Of a stretch of DNA of 64,000 bases, positions 15,916 to 26,154 are shown one piece after another. Below the pieces are notes generated by a model, which had not been told where the DNA came from, ran no database searches, and worked only from the letters and a program-made list of their open reading frames with translations. Both the position numbers and the translations under genes were made by a program. Source of the stretch: Streptomyces endocoffeicus (GTDB taxonomy: Bacteria > Actinomycetota > Actinomycetes > Streptomycetales > Streptomycetaceae); NCBI RefSeq assembly GCF_016741935.1, contig NZ_JAERRG010000032.1, positions 1-64,000 on the forward strand. The letters are read 5' to 3'. How positions within the stretch are numbered: the first letter of the stretch is position 1; every line of letters begins with the position of its first letter.

Positions 15916-17976
15916 TCAGACGGACGGCTGGAGCCGGATGAGGAAGTGGCCGGCGTCGGTCAGCTCCACCGTGGCTCCGGTGGGCACATAGACGGTGGTG
16001 TCGGGCTCCTCCAGCAGGCACGGCCCCTTCGCCCGCGCCAGCGCGGCGAAGCCGCGGTGCACATCCACCTCGGTCCGAGCCCCGGTCACCGGTTCGAGGA
16101 TGGTGCGGCGCAGCAGGGTATGGCACTCCCCGTCGGTCTCCACGATCTGCCGGACCTGCTGGACGTCACTGCGGCCGACCGCGCGCACCCGGGAGTTGAC
16201 CAGGAGGATGTCGGTCTCGGTCCAGGCCGTCCCGGCCCCGAACTCGGTCTCGTAGTCGGCGATGAACCGCGCGCGCAGTTCGTCCTTGTCCGCCTCGGTG
16301 AAGGTCCCGCCCTTCAGCCGTGTGGTGACCTCGAAGATCTGGCCGACGAACTTCATATCGGCCTCGCGGTGGAGCTCCCGCCGGTCCTCGGGGATGCCCT
16401 CGCCGTCGAACCACGCCCGCGCGCGCCGCTCCAGGGCCTGGAACTCGCGGTCCAGGTCGGCGGCCGGCTGCCGCATCGTCCAGGGGCTGGTCCGCACGGC
16501 GGAGAAGACGGAATCGGCGTGCATGAGCCCGTAGGCCGAGAACACCGCGGCGTTTCGGGGGATGACGAGTTCGCTCACGCCGATCTCGGCGGCGATGCTC
16601 GCGGCGAACAGGCCGCAGGCGCCGCCGAACCCGACGAGGGTGAACTCCCGCGGGTCGTGGCCGCGGTTGACGGTGATCTTACGCAGCGCGTTCGCCATCT
16701 GGGAGGTGGCGAGGCGGTACACGCCCTCGGCCGCGGCGTCCTCGGCCACTCCGAGGGGCTCCGCGACATGTGCGCGCAGCGCCTCACGGGCCAGGTCCTC
16801 GTACAGCTCGACGGTCCCGCCGAGGTAGTAGCCGGGGTTGATCAGGCCGAGCACCAGCGCGGCGTCGGTGACGGCCGGGCGGGTTCCGCCCTTGCCGTAG
16901 CAGGCGGGGCCGGGAGTGGAGCCCGTGCTGTGCGGACCGACGCGGAGCAGACCGCGGCCGTCCACCCAGGCGGCGCTGCCGCCGCCGGCGCCGATCGTCT
17001 CGATGTCGACGACGGTCAAACTCGTCGGCAGACCGCCGATCTCGGCCCGCGGGAGCAGCCGGAACTCACCATCCATGATCGCGGCGGCATCCAGGCTGGT
17101 GCCACCCATGTCGGCGGTCAGCACCCGGCGCCTGCCCAACTGCTGCCCGAGCAGGCGGGCGCCGGTGACGCCGCCGACCGGCCCGGAGTTGAACATGGAG
17201 ATCGGCGCCTTGCTGGTTTCCTCGACCGACAGGAACCCGCCGTGGACCTGCATGATCTGCACACGAGTACGCAGGCCGCGGGCGCGCAGCTCCTCGGCGA
17301 GGTGGTCGAAGTGGGAGGCGACGAGCGGTTTGACCGCGGCGTCGAGCGCCGTGGTGACCATGCGCTCGTACTCACGGTAGACCGGTGTCAGGCCGCTGGA
17401 GAGGGTGAACGGGACGTCCGGGTGGTTCTCCCGCAGATACCGGCCGATGGCCTGCTCATGGGCGGGGTTGCGGAACGACCACAGCAGGCATACGGCGATG
17501 GCCTCCACGCCCGTGGCGAGCGCGGAGTCCACCGCGGCGGCGATGGCCTCCTGCCGCAGCGGCACAAGGACCTCGCCGTGGGCATCGACGCGTTCGGCGA
17601 CCTCGATGACGCGGCCGCGCTCGACGATGCCGGGCGGTGGCAGCATCTTGTGCGGGTCGCGCTCGTCGGTCCGCGCCGACCGGGCGATCCGCATCGTGTC
17701 GCGGAACCCCTGCGTCGTGAGGAGCGCCACCGTGGCGTACTTCTGCTCGTCGACCGCGTTGGTGACGATCGTGTTGCCGAGCACGAACCGGTCGACGGCC
17801 GGGTAGAACTCCTCCTCGGACATGCCGGCGCGCTCCTGGAGCACGGCCAGCGCGCCCAGGATGCCGGTGGTGACATCCTTCGTCGAGAACGCCTTCCCGC
17901 GGACCGCGCGGCCGTCGAGGACCGCGACCGCGTCGGTGAATGTGCCACCGACGTCGATACCAACCTGTAGTGCCAT
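15916..17976 (-). CDS. hyuA: Hydantoinase/oxoprolinase A-type subunit (ATP-binding)
   Basis: 686 residues. The actin-like ATPase fold starts VGIDVGGTFTDAVAVLDG. Further family motifs are VLGNTIVTNAVDEQ, NSGPVGGVTGARLLG, TADMGGTSLDAA and LVGFGGACGLFAA. These subunits phosphorylate a carbonyl or lactam oxygen with ATP, allowing ring opening (5-oxoproline, hydantoins) or carboxylation (acetone, acetophenone). With HyuB it would form the ATP-using enzyme of this operon. The gene lies 50 bases after the HMG-CoA reductase gene. Whether the reaction here is hydrolysis or carboxylation cannot be told from the sequence. Confidence 0.92.
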   Translation of the reverse strand: MALQVGIDVGGTFTDAVAVLDGRAVRGKAFSTKDVTTGILGALAVLQERAGMSEEEFYPAVDRFVLGNTIVTNAVDEQKYATVALLTTQGFRDTMRIARSARTDERDPHKMLPPPGIVERGRVIEVAERVDAHGEVLVPLRQEAIAAAVDSALATGVEAIAVCLLWSFRNPAHEQAIGRYLRENHPDVPFTLSSGLTPVYREYERMVTTALDAAVKPLVASHFDHLAEELRARGLRTRVQIMQVHGGFLSVEETSKAPISMFNSGPVGGVTGARLLGQQLGRRRVLTADMGGTSLDAAAIMDGEFRLLPRAEIGGLPTSLTVVDIETIGAGGGSAAWVDGRGLLRVGPHSTGSTPGPACYGKGGTRPAVTDAALVLGLINPGYYLGGTVELYEDLAREALRAHVAEPLGVAEDAAAEGVYRLATSQMANALRKITVNRGHDPREFTLVGFGGACGLFAASIAAEIGVSELVIPRNAAVFSAYGLMHADSVFSAVRTSPWTMRQPAADLDREFQALERRARAWFDGEGIPEDRRELHREADMKFVGQIFEVTTRLKGGTFTEADKDELRARFIADYETEFGAGTAWTETDILLVNSRVRAVGRSDVQQVRQIVETDGECHTLLRRTILEPVTGARTEVDVHRGFAALARAKGPCLLEEPDTTVYVPTGATVELTDAGHFLIRLQPSV

Positions 17977-18026
17977 GTCTCAGCGTCTCCCTTGGCTCGG
18001 ATACGTGCGGGCGGTGAGGCGAGGCA

Positions 18027-19301
<1,275 letters not shown>

Positions 19302-19420
19302 GGATCCTCCTGCTTTCGGTGACGAGCTCAAGGGGAGACAGGCCCCGCGGCGGGCGAGCGGCGACGTGGCTCCCGGGGCATGACGGCCAGGACGCCGCCG
19401 GGCGCCGCAAGCCGTCCGTT

Positions 19421-19993
19421 TCAACACCCGGTCGGCGACCGGCGGCCGGGCAGCTCCCGCGGCTGTCCTCGCTGAGCGGGAAGCGGAATCAGCAGCTCGG
19501 CACGGACGGCCGTGCCCTGCGAGTCCCGCTGGACCCGACACGTTGTGGCGTAGGCGTGGACCAGGCCCAGCCCCCGCCCGTCCACCATCTGGTCGGGTGT
19601 CCCCGTGCCAGGGCACCGTTCCCGCCAGGTGCCGGTGTCCCTGACTTCGACGGAGACCGCGGAGTCGTCGACCGTCAGCAGCAGGCTCACCTCGGGGCTT
19701 CCGCTGTGCAGCACGCTGTTGGTGACCAGTTCCGTGGCGATCACGCGCAGTGCGTCGACGGTCTCCTCGGGCGCCCCCCACCGTGTCGCCACGTCGCGGG
19801 TGAAGGCCCGCAGAGCGGGAACCGCCCGGGGCTCCACGCCCATGGAGCACATGGCGGACCGCTGCCGGGACGCGGCCCCGCCGCATCGGCGGCGGTGGGT
19901 GGGCTGGATTAGCTGTTCATCGATCACGATCATGTCCTGCGGTGAGGAGTCCGTCGTCACGCCGGAGAGTCGCACTACGGTCGAGGTGGGCAT
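19421..19993 (-). CDS. Anti-sigma-factor-like ATPase (HATPase, RsbW/SpoIIAB type)
   Basis: 190 residues. The N-box is in IATELVTNSVLHSG, the G1-like motif in VEVRDTG and the G2 motif in DGRGLGLVHAYA. There is no histidine phospho-acceptor domain, so it is a stand-alone ATP-binding protein of the kind that binds sigma or anti-anti-sigma factors or controls other regulators in Streptomyces. The first 45 residues look unstructured, and an internal start such as the Met at residue 51 (MGVEPRAVPALRA) may be the true one. It lies between the HMG operon and the divergent GAF/PucR regulator. Confidence 0.8.
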   Translation of the reverse strand: MPTSTVVRLSGVTTDSSPQDMIVIDEQLIQPTHRRRCGGAASRQRSAMCSMGVEPRAVPALRAFTRDVATRWGAPEETVDALRVIATELVTNSVLHSGSPEVSLLLTVDDSAVSVEVRDTGTWRERCPGTGTPDQMVDGRGLGLVHAYATTCRVQRDSQGTAVRAELLIPLPAQRGQPRELPGRRSPTGC

Positions 19994-20088
19994 CGGGCCC
20001 TGAGTTGCACCACTGTGACCAGCGGATCTTCAGTGGATGACGCCGCTGTCACACCTCAGACTTTAGATACGCGGTGTAACAGCGCCCA

Positions 20089-20103
20089 TGTACCATCAGT
20101 ACA
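20089..20103. promoter_or_regulatory. 15-bp palindrome upstream of the GAF/PucR regulator
   Basis: TGTAC-CATCA-GTACA, perfect five-base arms, in the divergent intergenic region between the ATPase gene and the regulator and 17 bases before the preferred regulator start. Nearby GTGTAACAG (20074-20082) looks like an imperfect further half site. It could be a binding site for the regulator itself. If translation started at 20015 the palindrome would lie in the coding region, one reason to prefer the later start. Confidence 0.4.
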
Positions 20104-20119
20104 CGGTGCGAAGTTTTTA

Positions 20120-22132
20120 ATGGGTGATTCACACAGGGCGGACAGGACGGTGGACATGGGAGCGCCCCGGGACACCGAGCGGGCGGCACCACGGGCCGAC
20201 ATCCCGGTGACCGCTGTCCTGACCCTGCTCGATCTCGCCGCGAAAGGACCCCCGGACGAGCCCGACGCCGTGACCGACCTGCTGCTCACCGAGCATCTCG
20301 ACACCGCCACGGCCACCCAGGTGGGCCGCCGGGTTCGCGAGTTCCAGGGCGCGATGGCCCGGTCGCACCGGCGCGGACAGGAACTGGCCGCTCTGTTCTC
20401 CAGCGCACGGGAACTCGCCGAACTGCACGATGTGGATCTGCTGATCACCCGGCTGGTACGGCGCGCCCATGACCTGGCCGGGACCGATGTCACCTATCTG
20501 TCCGAGTTCGACGAGACCACCCATGAGCTGAGGGTCCGCTCCACCGCGGGAGCGGTCGCCCCGTCCTTCCAGAAGCTGAGGGTGCCGCCCCATATCGGTC
20601 TGGCCAGCAAGATCGTCGAGTCCCGCGCCCCGCAGTGGACCTCACGCTACGAACATCTGCGCGACGTGCCCCATGACGACAGCATCGACAACGCCGTCCG
20701 CGCCGAGGGCCTCGTCTCCATCGCCGGCGTCCCGCTGATCGCCGGCGGCAGGGTCCTGGGAGTGCTGTTCGCCGCCAATCGCGCCGAGCACACCTTCTCC
20801 CCGGAAGAGGTCTCACTGTTGTCGGCCTTCGCCGACAACGTCGCCGTCGTACTGCAATCGGCCCGTCTGCTCACCCAGGCCCGGGACGCGGCCGCCGAGA
20901 CGCAGCGCGCCTATGACGCGCTGGCCGACCACGTCGAGGCGATGGAGCGCGCCAGCCGGGTGCACGAGGAGCTGACCGCCGCGGTTCTGCGCGGAGGCGG
21001 TGCCGCGGACGTCGCGCGGACTCTGGAAGCGGCACTGGAGCGGCCCGTGGTCATCCTCGACGAGACCTACGCCGTGCTCGCCGCATCGGACGATCGGAGC
21101 ACCGCCTCGGTGATCGACCCGCCCGCAGTCCGGGCGGCCATCACCGACAGCCTGCGCTCCGGGCGCTGCACTCCGCTGGACCCGCCGACCGGCGAGTTTC
21201 ACACCGCGGTCGCCGTGCTCGCCGGGGAGATGATGCTCGGCGGCCTGCTCATCGGCGACGGCACGGTCGAACTCGGCGCGGTGGAGCAGCGGACCATCGA
21301 GCGCGCCGCACAGATCACCGCGCTCCTCACTCTGAAACAGGACGCGGTCCTCCACGCCGAGGACCATGTGCGCGGTGAGCTTCTCGGTGACCTCGTCAGT
21401 CCCGACGCCCGGCGGCGCGCGAGCCTGCCCGCCCGGCTGCGCGCCCGCAGACTGCGCCCGGAGGACCTGCGGACCGTCGTCATCACCGTGGTGGCACCCG
21501 AACAGCGCCGCGCCGCGCTGCGGGCCACCCAGACCGTGGCCGCGCCGTCCGGCCTGGCGGGCGAAGTGGACGGCGTCGTCACACTCGTCGTGCCGGAGAG
21601 CGATCCGCAGCGCGCGGCGACCGCCGTCCGCGACCGCCTGTGCGCCGCGACGGAGGTCGGCGCGGTGCTGACCGTGGCCGCGCCCCCTGCGGAGAGCCTC
21701 GACGAACTGAGCGCGCGTTTCACGACGGCCCGGGATTGCGGCCGGGTGCTGACCGCCCTCGGCATCGAGGCGGCCGCGGTCGCGGCCGACGCCTACCTGC
21801 CGTACACGACGCTGTTCGCCCACGACCCCACCAGCGTGCGGCAGTTCATCGATCGCACCATCGGCCCCGTCCGGCGCTGGGATGCCGAACGGGGGACCGA
21901 TCTGCTCGCCACCCTCCACCGCTTCGTGGACTGCAACGCCAGCCCCGCCCGCACCGCGCGACTGATGGGCGTGCACAGCAACACCGTGCTTCAGCGGCTC
22001 GACAGGATCACCCAACTGCTCGGCGACACATGGCGGGACCCGGAGTCGTTCTTCCGCGTCTCGGTGGCGGTCCGCCTGCACACCCTGTCGGAAGCCCTTC
22101 GGAGCTCCTCACACCCACTCCGGCGTCCCTGA
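20120..22132 (+). CDS. GAF-domain transcriptional regulator with PucR-type C-terminal helix-turn-helix
   Basis: About 670 residues from ATG 20120. An N-terminal helical region is followed by a GAF sensor domain (LAGTDVTYLSEFDETTHEL to FAANRAEHTFSPEEVSLLS). A middle region follows (RTLEAALERPVVILDETYAV), and the C-terminal PucR helix-turn-helix reads FVDCNASPARTARLMGVHSN then LQRLDRITQLLG. Such proteins often activate catabolic operons after binding an aromatic or acid ligand in the GAF domain. It is divergent from the ATPase and HMG operon and is their most likely regulator (inference). The start is uncertain: 20015, 20120 and 20156 are all in frame. Confidence 0.85.
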   Translation: MGDSHRADRTVDMGAPRDTERAAPRADIPVTAVLTLLDLAAKGPPDEPDAVTDLLLTEHLDTATATQVGRRVREFQGAMARSHRRGQELAALFSSARELAELHDVDLLITRLVRRAHDLAGTDVTYLSEFDETTHELRVRSTAGAVAPSFQKLRVPPHIGLASKIVESRAPQWTSRYEHLRDVPHDDSIDNAVRAEGLVSIAGVPLIAGGRVLGVLFAANRAEHTFSPEEVSLLSAFADNVAVVLQSARLLTQARDAAAETQRAYDALADHVEAMERASRVHEELTAAVLRGGGAADVARTLEAALERPVVILDETYAVLAASDDRSTASVIDPPAVRAAITDSLRSGRCTPLDPPTGEFHTAVAVLAGEMMLGGLLIGDGTVELGAVEQRTIERAAQITALLTLKQDAVLHAEDHVRGELLGDLVSPDARRRASLPARLRARRLRPEDLRTVVITVVAPEQRRAALRATQTVAAPSGLAGEVDGVVTLVVPESDPQRAATAVRDRLCAATEVGAVLTVAAPPAESLDELSARFTTARDCGRVLTALGIEAAAVAADAYLPYTTLFAHDPTSVRQFIDRTIGPVRRWDAERGTDLLATLHRFVDCNASPARTARLMGVHSNTVLQRLDRITQLLGDTWRDPESFFRVSVAVRLHTLSEALRSSSHPLRRP

Positions 22133-22165
22133 CAGGAGCGGACCCGGCGGGCAGTCTGCCAGACC

Positions 22166-22484
22166 CCTGAAGGGTGTCCAACGGTCGGACCCGGCCGGCC
22201 ACCGCTGTCGGAGGAGATTGCGGCGCTCATCCAGCGCCTGGCGCGTGAGATCCCGGCCTGGGGGTACGTCAGGATCCAGGGCGAGCCGCGCCGGCTCGGT
22301 CGTAGGGTTGCCGCTGCCACGATCCGGCGCGTTCTGCGCCGCTGCGGTCCACCGCCCGCACCGCAGCGTGGCTCCCAGCAGACCTGGCGTTCCTTCCCGC
22401 GCTCCCAGGCTCACACGCTGCTCGCCTGCGATTCCATGCACGTGGAGACCGAACGATGGATACGCACAGCCCGCACCCTTCAGA
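22166..22484 (+). pseudogene. IS type 1, copy 3: short internal remnant
   Basis: Opens with CCTGAAGGGTGTC, the reverse complement of the type 1 end seen at 2725-2737. The plus strand then reads ALIQRLAREIPAWGYVRIQG, VAAATIRRVLRRC, AHTLLACDSMHVET and jumps directly to ERWIRTART, so most of the catalytic core is deleted. The sequence GCACCCTTCAG at 22473-22483 may be the other end of a deletion derivative of about 320 bp. It lies between the regulator stop and the DHFR-like gene. Confidence 0.65.
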
Positions 22485-22574
22485 CCCCTTCGGCACCCGC
22501 AACGTTCCGCCACGACATGGACAAGCGGCTCGATCTCCTGCCCGTCCCTGTACCCGGCCCTCGTCGAGCAGTGC

Positions 22575-23129
22575 TCAGCGCGTCGGACGGTAGGTCGCGA
22601 TGATCACTCCGCTGCTGGTCGGCTGAGCGCTGACCAGCTCCAGCTTCTTCAGGGTGGCGTCGTCGGCGAACAGCTTCTTGCGGCCCTCGCCGGCCACCAC
22701 CGGGTGGATCAGCAGTACCAGTTCGTCCAACAGGTCCTGCTCCAGAAGCGAACGCACCAGCGTGGGGCTGCCCGCGACGGTGATGTCCTTCCCCTCGCCC
22801 GACTTGAGCTCCTCGATCGCGGCCGGCAGATCGCCGTTGATAAGCGTGCTGTTCGCCCAGTCCTCCACGCTGTCCAGCGTGGAGGAGACGACGTACTTGG
22901 GCGAATCATTGATCCACTTGGCGAAGCCGGCGTCCTCGCCGTCGGTTACCGTCGGCCAGTACCCGGCCCACTCGGTGAAGGTCGCCCGGCCCAGCAGAAT
23001 CGTGTCGGCCGTCTCCAGCGTCTTTCCCAGCGCCGCGCCCATCTCCTCGTCGAAATCGAACTGCCACTCGTTCGGCGACTGGGCGACACCATCGAGCGAG
23101 ACGAACAGACCCGAAACAACCTTGCGCAT
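22575..23129 (-). CDS. Dihydrofolate reductase-like protein (RibD C-terminal family)
   Basis: 184 residues beginning MRKVVSGLFVSLDGVAQSPN. Family stretches include DTILLGRATFTEWAGYWPT, SPKYVVSSTL and DITVAGSPTLVRSLLEQDLL. Such proteins bind NADPH and reduce pteridine- or pyrimidine-like substrates; many Streptomyces paralogs have no known substrate. Complete, with a good ribosome site (GAGGAAT) before the ATG. It is a single gene between an IS remnant and an AraC gene read in the same direction. Confidence 0.88.
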   Translation of the reverse strand: MRKVVSGLFVSLDGVAQSPNEWQFDFDEEMGAALGKTLETADTILLGRATFTEWAGYWPTVTDGEDAGFAKWINDSPKYVVSSTLDSVEDWANSTLINGDLPAAIEELKSGEGKDITVAGSPTLVRSLLEQDLLDELVLLIHPVVAGEGRKKLFADDATLKKLELVSAQPTSSGVIIATYRPTR

Positions 23130-23166
23130 GATTCCTCCGTGATGAGTTCGGAATCGTCTGCCCGGT

Positions 23167-23192
23167 CCCGGCCGAATAGCGCTCCGGCCGGG
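23167..23192 (-). terminator. GC-rich hairpin between the AraC gene and the DHFR-like gene
   Basis: Eight-base arms CCCGGCCG and CGGCCGGG around a ten-base loop, placed just after the stop of the minus-strand AraC gene. No T run follows, so it may act as a weak or Rho-assisted terminator, or simply be GC-rich structure. Confidence 0.3.
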
Positions 23193-23224
23193 GCGGGCCG
23201 ACCCCGTCGGCCACGTCAGGAAGA

Positions 23225-23989
23225 CTATGCGGGCACCGGGGAGGAGGGCTTGTACAGAAGCGACAGCGGCTCCGCCCGGCCCGGAGCACTCAGCCGAGCG
23301 GCGGTCCGGCCGATGAACCGGGTCAGGGACCGCGCCAGGTGCGGCTGGTCGAAATAGCCCAGATGGTGCACGACGTCCTGCGCCTGCACCCCCTCCTGGA
23401 TCAGAACCGCCGCCTCGCGGGCACGGTGGATCTGCCGGATGGCACCCCGGGTGAGGCCCGTCGCCGCGACGAAACGCCGCTGGAGGGTCCGCTCGGAGAC
23501 ATCGGGGGCCGCGCCGCCGAGCACCGCGGGCACGATCGGGTCGCAGTCCACGATGCCCTCACGCACCATGCGCCGCACGAACGCCTCCGCATTGTCGTAA
23601 TCGGGCACGTGCCAGGCGGAACCCTTCAGCCACACGGAGCGCCGCGTCACGTCGGGGATCTCCGCGCTGCCACCCACAAGCCGGCTGATCGGCACGTGAG
23701 GCATCGAGGTGCCGAGAGCGAAGCTGATACCGAAGAACGTGGCGTCCTTGGGAACGGGGGCCAGACAGGCCCTGGGCTCCGGGCCCAGCACGGCCGCCTG
23801 CACCTGGCCGTCGTGTTCCCAGAAGACAAGCTCCCAATGCGACGCCGCGATCGACGTCATCCGGCCAACCGCGATGCTGCGGCTGCGCCATACCCTCTCG
23901 ATGGACGGCAACTCCGACGGCCGACTCTCGATCTCCAGACCCAACCGGATCGCCCCCGTTCGCCGCCGCCTGCGCCGCCAGTGTGTCAC
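23225..23989 (-). CDS. AraC-family transcriptional regulator
   Basis: About 254 residues from a GTG at 23989 (VTHWRRR). An earlier in-frame ATG at 24100 would add a low-complexity Arg/Ser stretch that I doubt. The N-terminal sensory part contains PSELPSIERVWRSRSIAVG and the middle HWELVFWEHDGQVQAAVLGP. The C-terminal double helix-turn-helix reads SERTLQRRFVAATGLTRGAI and QDVVHHLGYFDQPHLARSL. It may control the DHFR-like gene, which follows in the same direction after 95 bases. No damage seen. Confidence 0.8.
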   Translation of the reverse strand: MTHWRRRRRRTGAIRLGLEIESRPSELPSIERVWRSRSIAVGRMTSIAASHWELVFWEHDGQVQAAVLGPEPRACLAPVPKDATFFGISFALGTSMPHVPISRLVGGSAEIPDVTRRSVWLKGSAWHVPDYDNAEAFVRRMVREGIVDCDPIVPAVLGGAAPDVSERTLQRRFVAATGLTRGAIRQIHRAREAAVLIQEGVQAQDVVHHLGYFDQPHLARSLTRFIGRTAARLSAPGRAEPLSLLYKPSSPVPA

Positions 23990-24194
23990 GTCGCACGGAC
24001 GGCCAAAGCTCGTGCGAGATGCGCGGGAGGACCCGCGCGACTCGGCCCGAACGCGGCCAGCGGCCCGATGCCCCAGGGCTGCGCTTGCCGAGAATGCCAT
24101 CCGCCCTGATCGGAGGCCTGCACCTGGACTGGCGGCCGTCGGCCTCGTCGCTCGAGTCGGTGCTCTCGCGCAGCCGGTAGTCGACGCGTCATGA

Positions 24195-25066
24195 TGATCG
24201 ACCGTGCTGCTGCGACTGGCCTACCTGGGAGTGACCAACGCGTTCGCGTTGCTGCGTCTGTTGCCGATGAGCGACCGGGACAAGGATGCGGAGATCCTGG
24301 CCCTCCGCCATCAGATCACAGTGCTCGAACGCCAACTCGGTGGTGCCCGAGTACGGTTCACCCCGGGCGACCGGGCGACCGGGCGTTCCTGGCGGCGCTG
24401 CTGCACCGGCTGCCGTTGCCGGCTCTGCGGCGGGTGCGGCTGCTCGTGCGTCCTGACACGGTGCTGCGCTGGCATCGCGACCTCGCCAGGCGCCGTCATG
24501 CCGCCCTATCGCGGCCCAAGCGACCCGGTCGCCCTCGTACCGAGCGCTCCATCCGGATTCTGGTGCTGCGGCTGGCGAGGGAGAATCCAAGCTGGGGCTA
24601 CAGGCGCCTTCATGGCGAGCTGCTCGTGCTGGGAGTGAGGGTGGCCGCGTCGACTGTCTGGAAGATCCTGAAGGATGCCGGCGTCGATCCGGCGCCCGGC
24701 CGGAGCTCCAGCACGTGGGCTGGCTTCCTGCGTTCCCAAGCCGACGCCCTCCTGGCCTGTGACTTCGTTGAGGCGGTCACCCTGTCCGGCGCGCGGATGT
24801 ACGTACTCGCGGTGATCGAGCACAGCAGTCGCCGTATCCGGTTCCTGGGCGCCACCGCACACCCGACCACATCCTGGGTAACCCAAGCGGCGAAGAACCT
24901 GGTCATGGATCTCGAAGACGTCGGCTGCCGGGCACGATTCATGATCCGGGACAGGGACGGGAAGTTCCCCGCCCTGTTCGACGCCGTCCTCAAGGACACG
25001 GGGATCGAAATTGTCCTCGCCGGAATCCAGATGCCGAGAATGAACTCAATCATGGGAAGGTGGGTG
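24195..25066 (+). pseudogene. IS type 3, copy 1: transposase with 8-bp duplication and lost C-terminus
   Basis: The N-terminal frame (LLRLAYLGVTNAFALLRLLP then DAEILALRHQITVLERQL) is interrupted near 24375, where CGACCGGG is duplicated, shifting the frame by eight bases. The second frame continues GDRAFLAALLHRLPLPALRR, DALLACDFVEAVTLSGARMY and RDRDGKFPALFDAV. It stops at MPRMNSIMGRWVQ, so the catalytic Glu motif and C-terminus are gone. The end at about 25066 is the junction with a toxin-gene remnant. Inactive. Confidence 0.75.
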
Positions 25067-25068
25067 CA

Positions 25069-25170
25069 GAGGTTTATCGGAAGCGGGTAGACGCTGAAGG
25101 GGTCACTGAGTTGGCTTACAGGACGACGTTTCTCCCCGATGGCAGCATTGCGCACATCAAGTTCAAGTGA
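25069..25170 (+). pseudogene. C-terminal stub of a probable polymorphic/RHS-type toxin
   Basis: From the IS junction to the TGA at 25168-25170 an open frame reads VYRKRVDAEGVTELAYRTTF then LPDGSIAHIKFK. This is the expected look of the last strands of a secreted toxin domain. It is followed 10 bases later by a small acidic protein gene, the usual place of an immunity gene. The body of the toxin gene is gone, removed by or with the IS. No family can be named from 33 residues. The remote N-terminal remnant at 263-1170 could come from such a toxin, but nothing links them directly. Confidence 0.45.
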
Positions 25171-25180
25171 GGATGATCCG

Positions 25181-25528
25181 ATGGAATCGGATGCTTGCGA
25201 GGCACTGAGCAGCCTGATTCGCTGGAAATCATCGCTGGATGGCCTGATCGACGCTGCCAACCGATGCGATCTGCGCGAGGGACCTTGTGTACGTCTGGAT
25301 CGTGATGCCGTAAGAGATGTTCTGCAGCGGTGTATTTCCGGAGAGCTAGACGTTCTCGAATTGCCGCGATGGGCTGGAGCGGTTCACATGCTGGATCGTG
25401 TCGAGATCGATGAAGCGGACGTTGAGATGCTCAGTCAATTCCTCTTCGAGGCGTCGAGTCCTGAACTGTTCGAGCCGATCAATGTGGACCTGTGCCAGCG
25501 ATGGATCAGCCGAATGGGGAATGCTTAG
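25181..25528 (+). CDS. Probable orphan immunity protein
   Basis: 115 residues from ATG 25181 (MESDACEALSSLIRWKSS), with a GAGGATG ribosome site overlapping the end of the toxin stub. The protein is acidic and helical (DRDAVRDVLQRCISGELDVL, VEIDEADVEMLSQFLFEASS) and ends WISRMGNA. Size, charge and place after a toxin C-terminus fit an immunity protein of a contact-dependent or secreted toxin system. I do not recognise a named Imm family. The cognate toxin is destroyed here, so it would be a resistance-only remnant. Confidence 0.6.
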   Translation: MESDACEALSSLIRWKSSLDGLIDAANRCDLREGPCVRLDRDAVRDVLQRCISGELDVLELPRWAGAVHMLDRVEIDEADVEMLSQFLFEASSPELFEPINVDLCQRWISRMGNA

Positions 25529-25856
25529 CAATCTGCTCACGCAAAAGTCTGGAGGCCGGGGCGGAGGGGATTCCGGACTCCAGGCGCTTGACGGTAATGG
25601 TGAGGCAACGTCAGCGGAAGACTGCTGCGGCGGGTGGTATGTCGGGATCATCGGGATCGTTGTCGGTCGGGCTGAAGGCGCGACCCAGGGCGCCGATCGC
25701 TTGCATACTGTACATATGCGACACTCGGTCACGATGCCAGCTTCCAGGCAACTCGGGACGCAGGGGCCGAAAAGGGTGGACTCCTTTGCCCGGCTGATTG
25801 TGCGTCAATGTGACCTGGGAGAACGGACCGGAGCACGCCGCTCAGGCTCGACGCGA
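25529..25856. other. Intergenic stretch without a supported gene
   Basis: About 330 bp. Minus-strand codons near 25545-25600 read VKRLESGIPSAPASRLLREQ, which weakly recalls the recognition helix of an XRE-type regulator, but no complete gene is formed. ATG-initiated frames on the plus strand have no ribosome site and no similarity I recognise. Confidence 0.3.
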
Positions 25857-25901
25857 CTGGGGGTCAAGGGGGCGTAGGTTCAAATCCTGTCGTCCCGACC
25901 A
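25857..25901 (+). tRNA. Second 3' half of tRNA-Pro(GGG), remnant
   Basis: Same anticodon loop, T arm, acceptor strand and CCA as at 7318-7362, with small differences in the variable region and T stem (GGGGGCGTAGG here, GGGGTCGCAGG there). The 5' half is again missing. The following 17 bases AGCGTTTTCGCAGGTCG are identical in both copies. Orientation is the same, so the two sites form direct repeats 18.5 kb apart. Confidence 0.7.
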
Positions 25902-25920
25902 GCGTTTTCGCAGGTCGCTG

Positions 25921-26154
25921 TGTGCCGTCGTCAACCGTGGGCCCGCGAGGTCACCCCATCGATTGGGATGCTCTGTGCATCGAGAGGCATAAGGACCCTT
26001 GTCGGCTCCCGACCCGCTTTCGAGGTGGGAGCACGGAGGCGCGCTCCCCATGCGACAGGGGGAACTGGAGCTACCGGCGGTCTCGCTGGCTGGTTTCCGC
26101 AGGCAGGCCGTGTGCGGGCAACCTGGTTGTCGTGGGTGGCCTGCGCCAAGCGGT
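25921..26154 (+). repeat. Direct repeat downstream of tRNA-Pro remnant, copy 2
   Basis: Near-identical partner of 7544-7778. It lies only 20 bases after the tRNA CCA because the 165-bp insert with the terminator hairpin is absent. It runs directly into repeat R (26106-26252). Confidence 0.7.

Noticed and set aside
15703..17970. 755-residue plus-strand open frame
   Set aside because: Antisense of hyuA, which has clear actin-fold motifs on the other strand.
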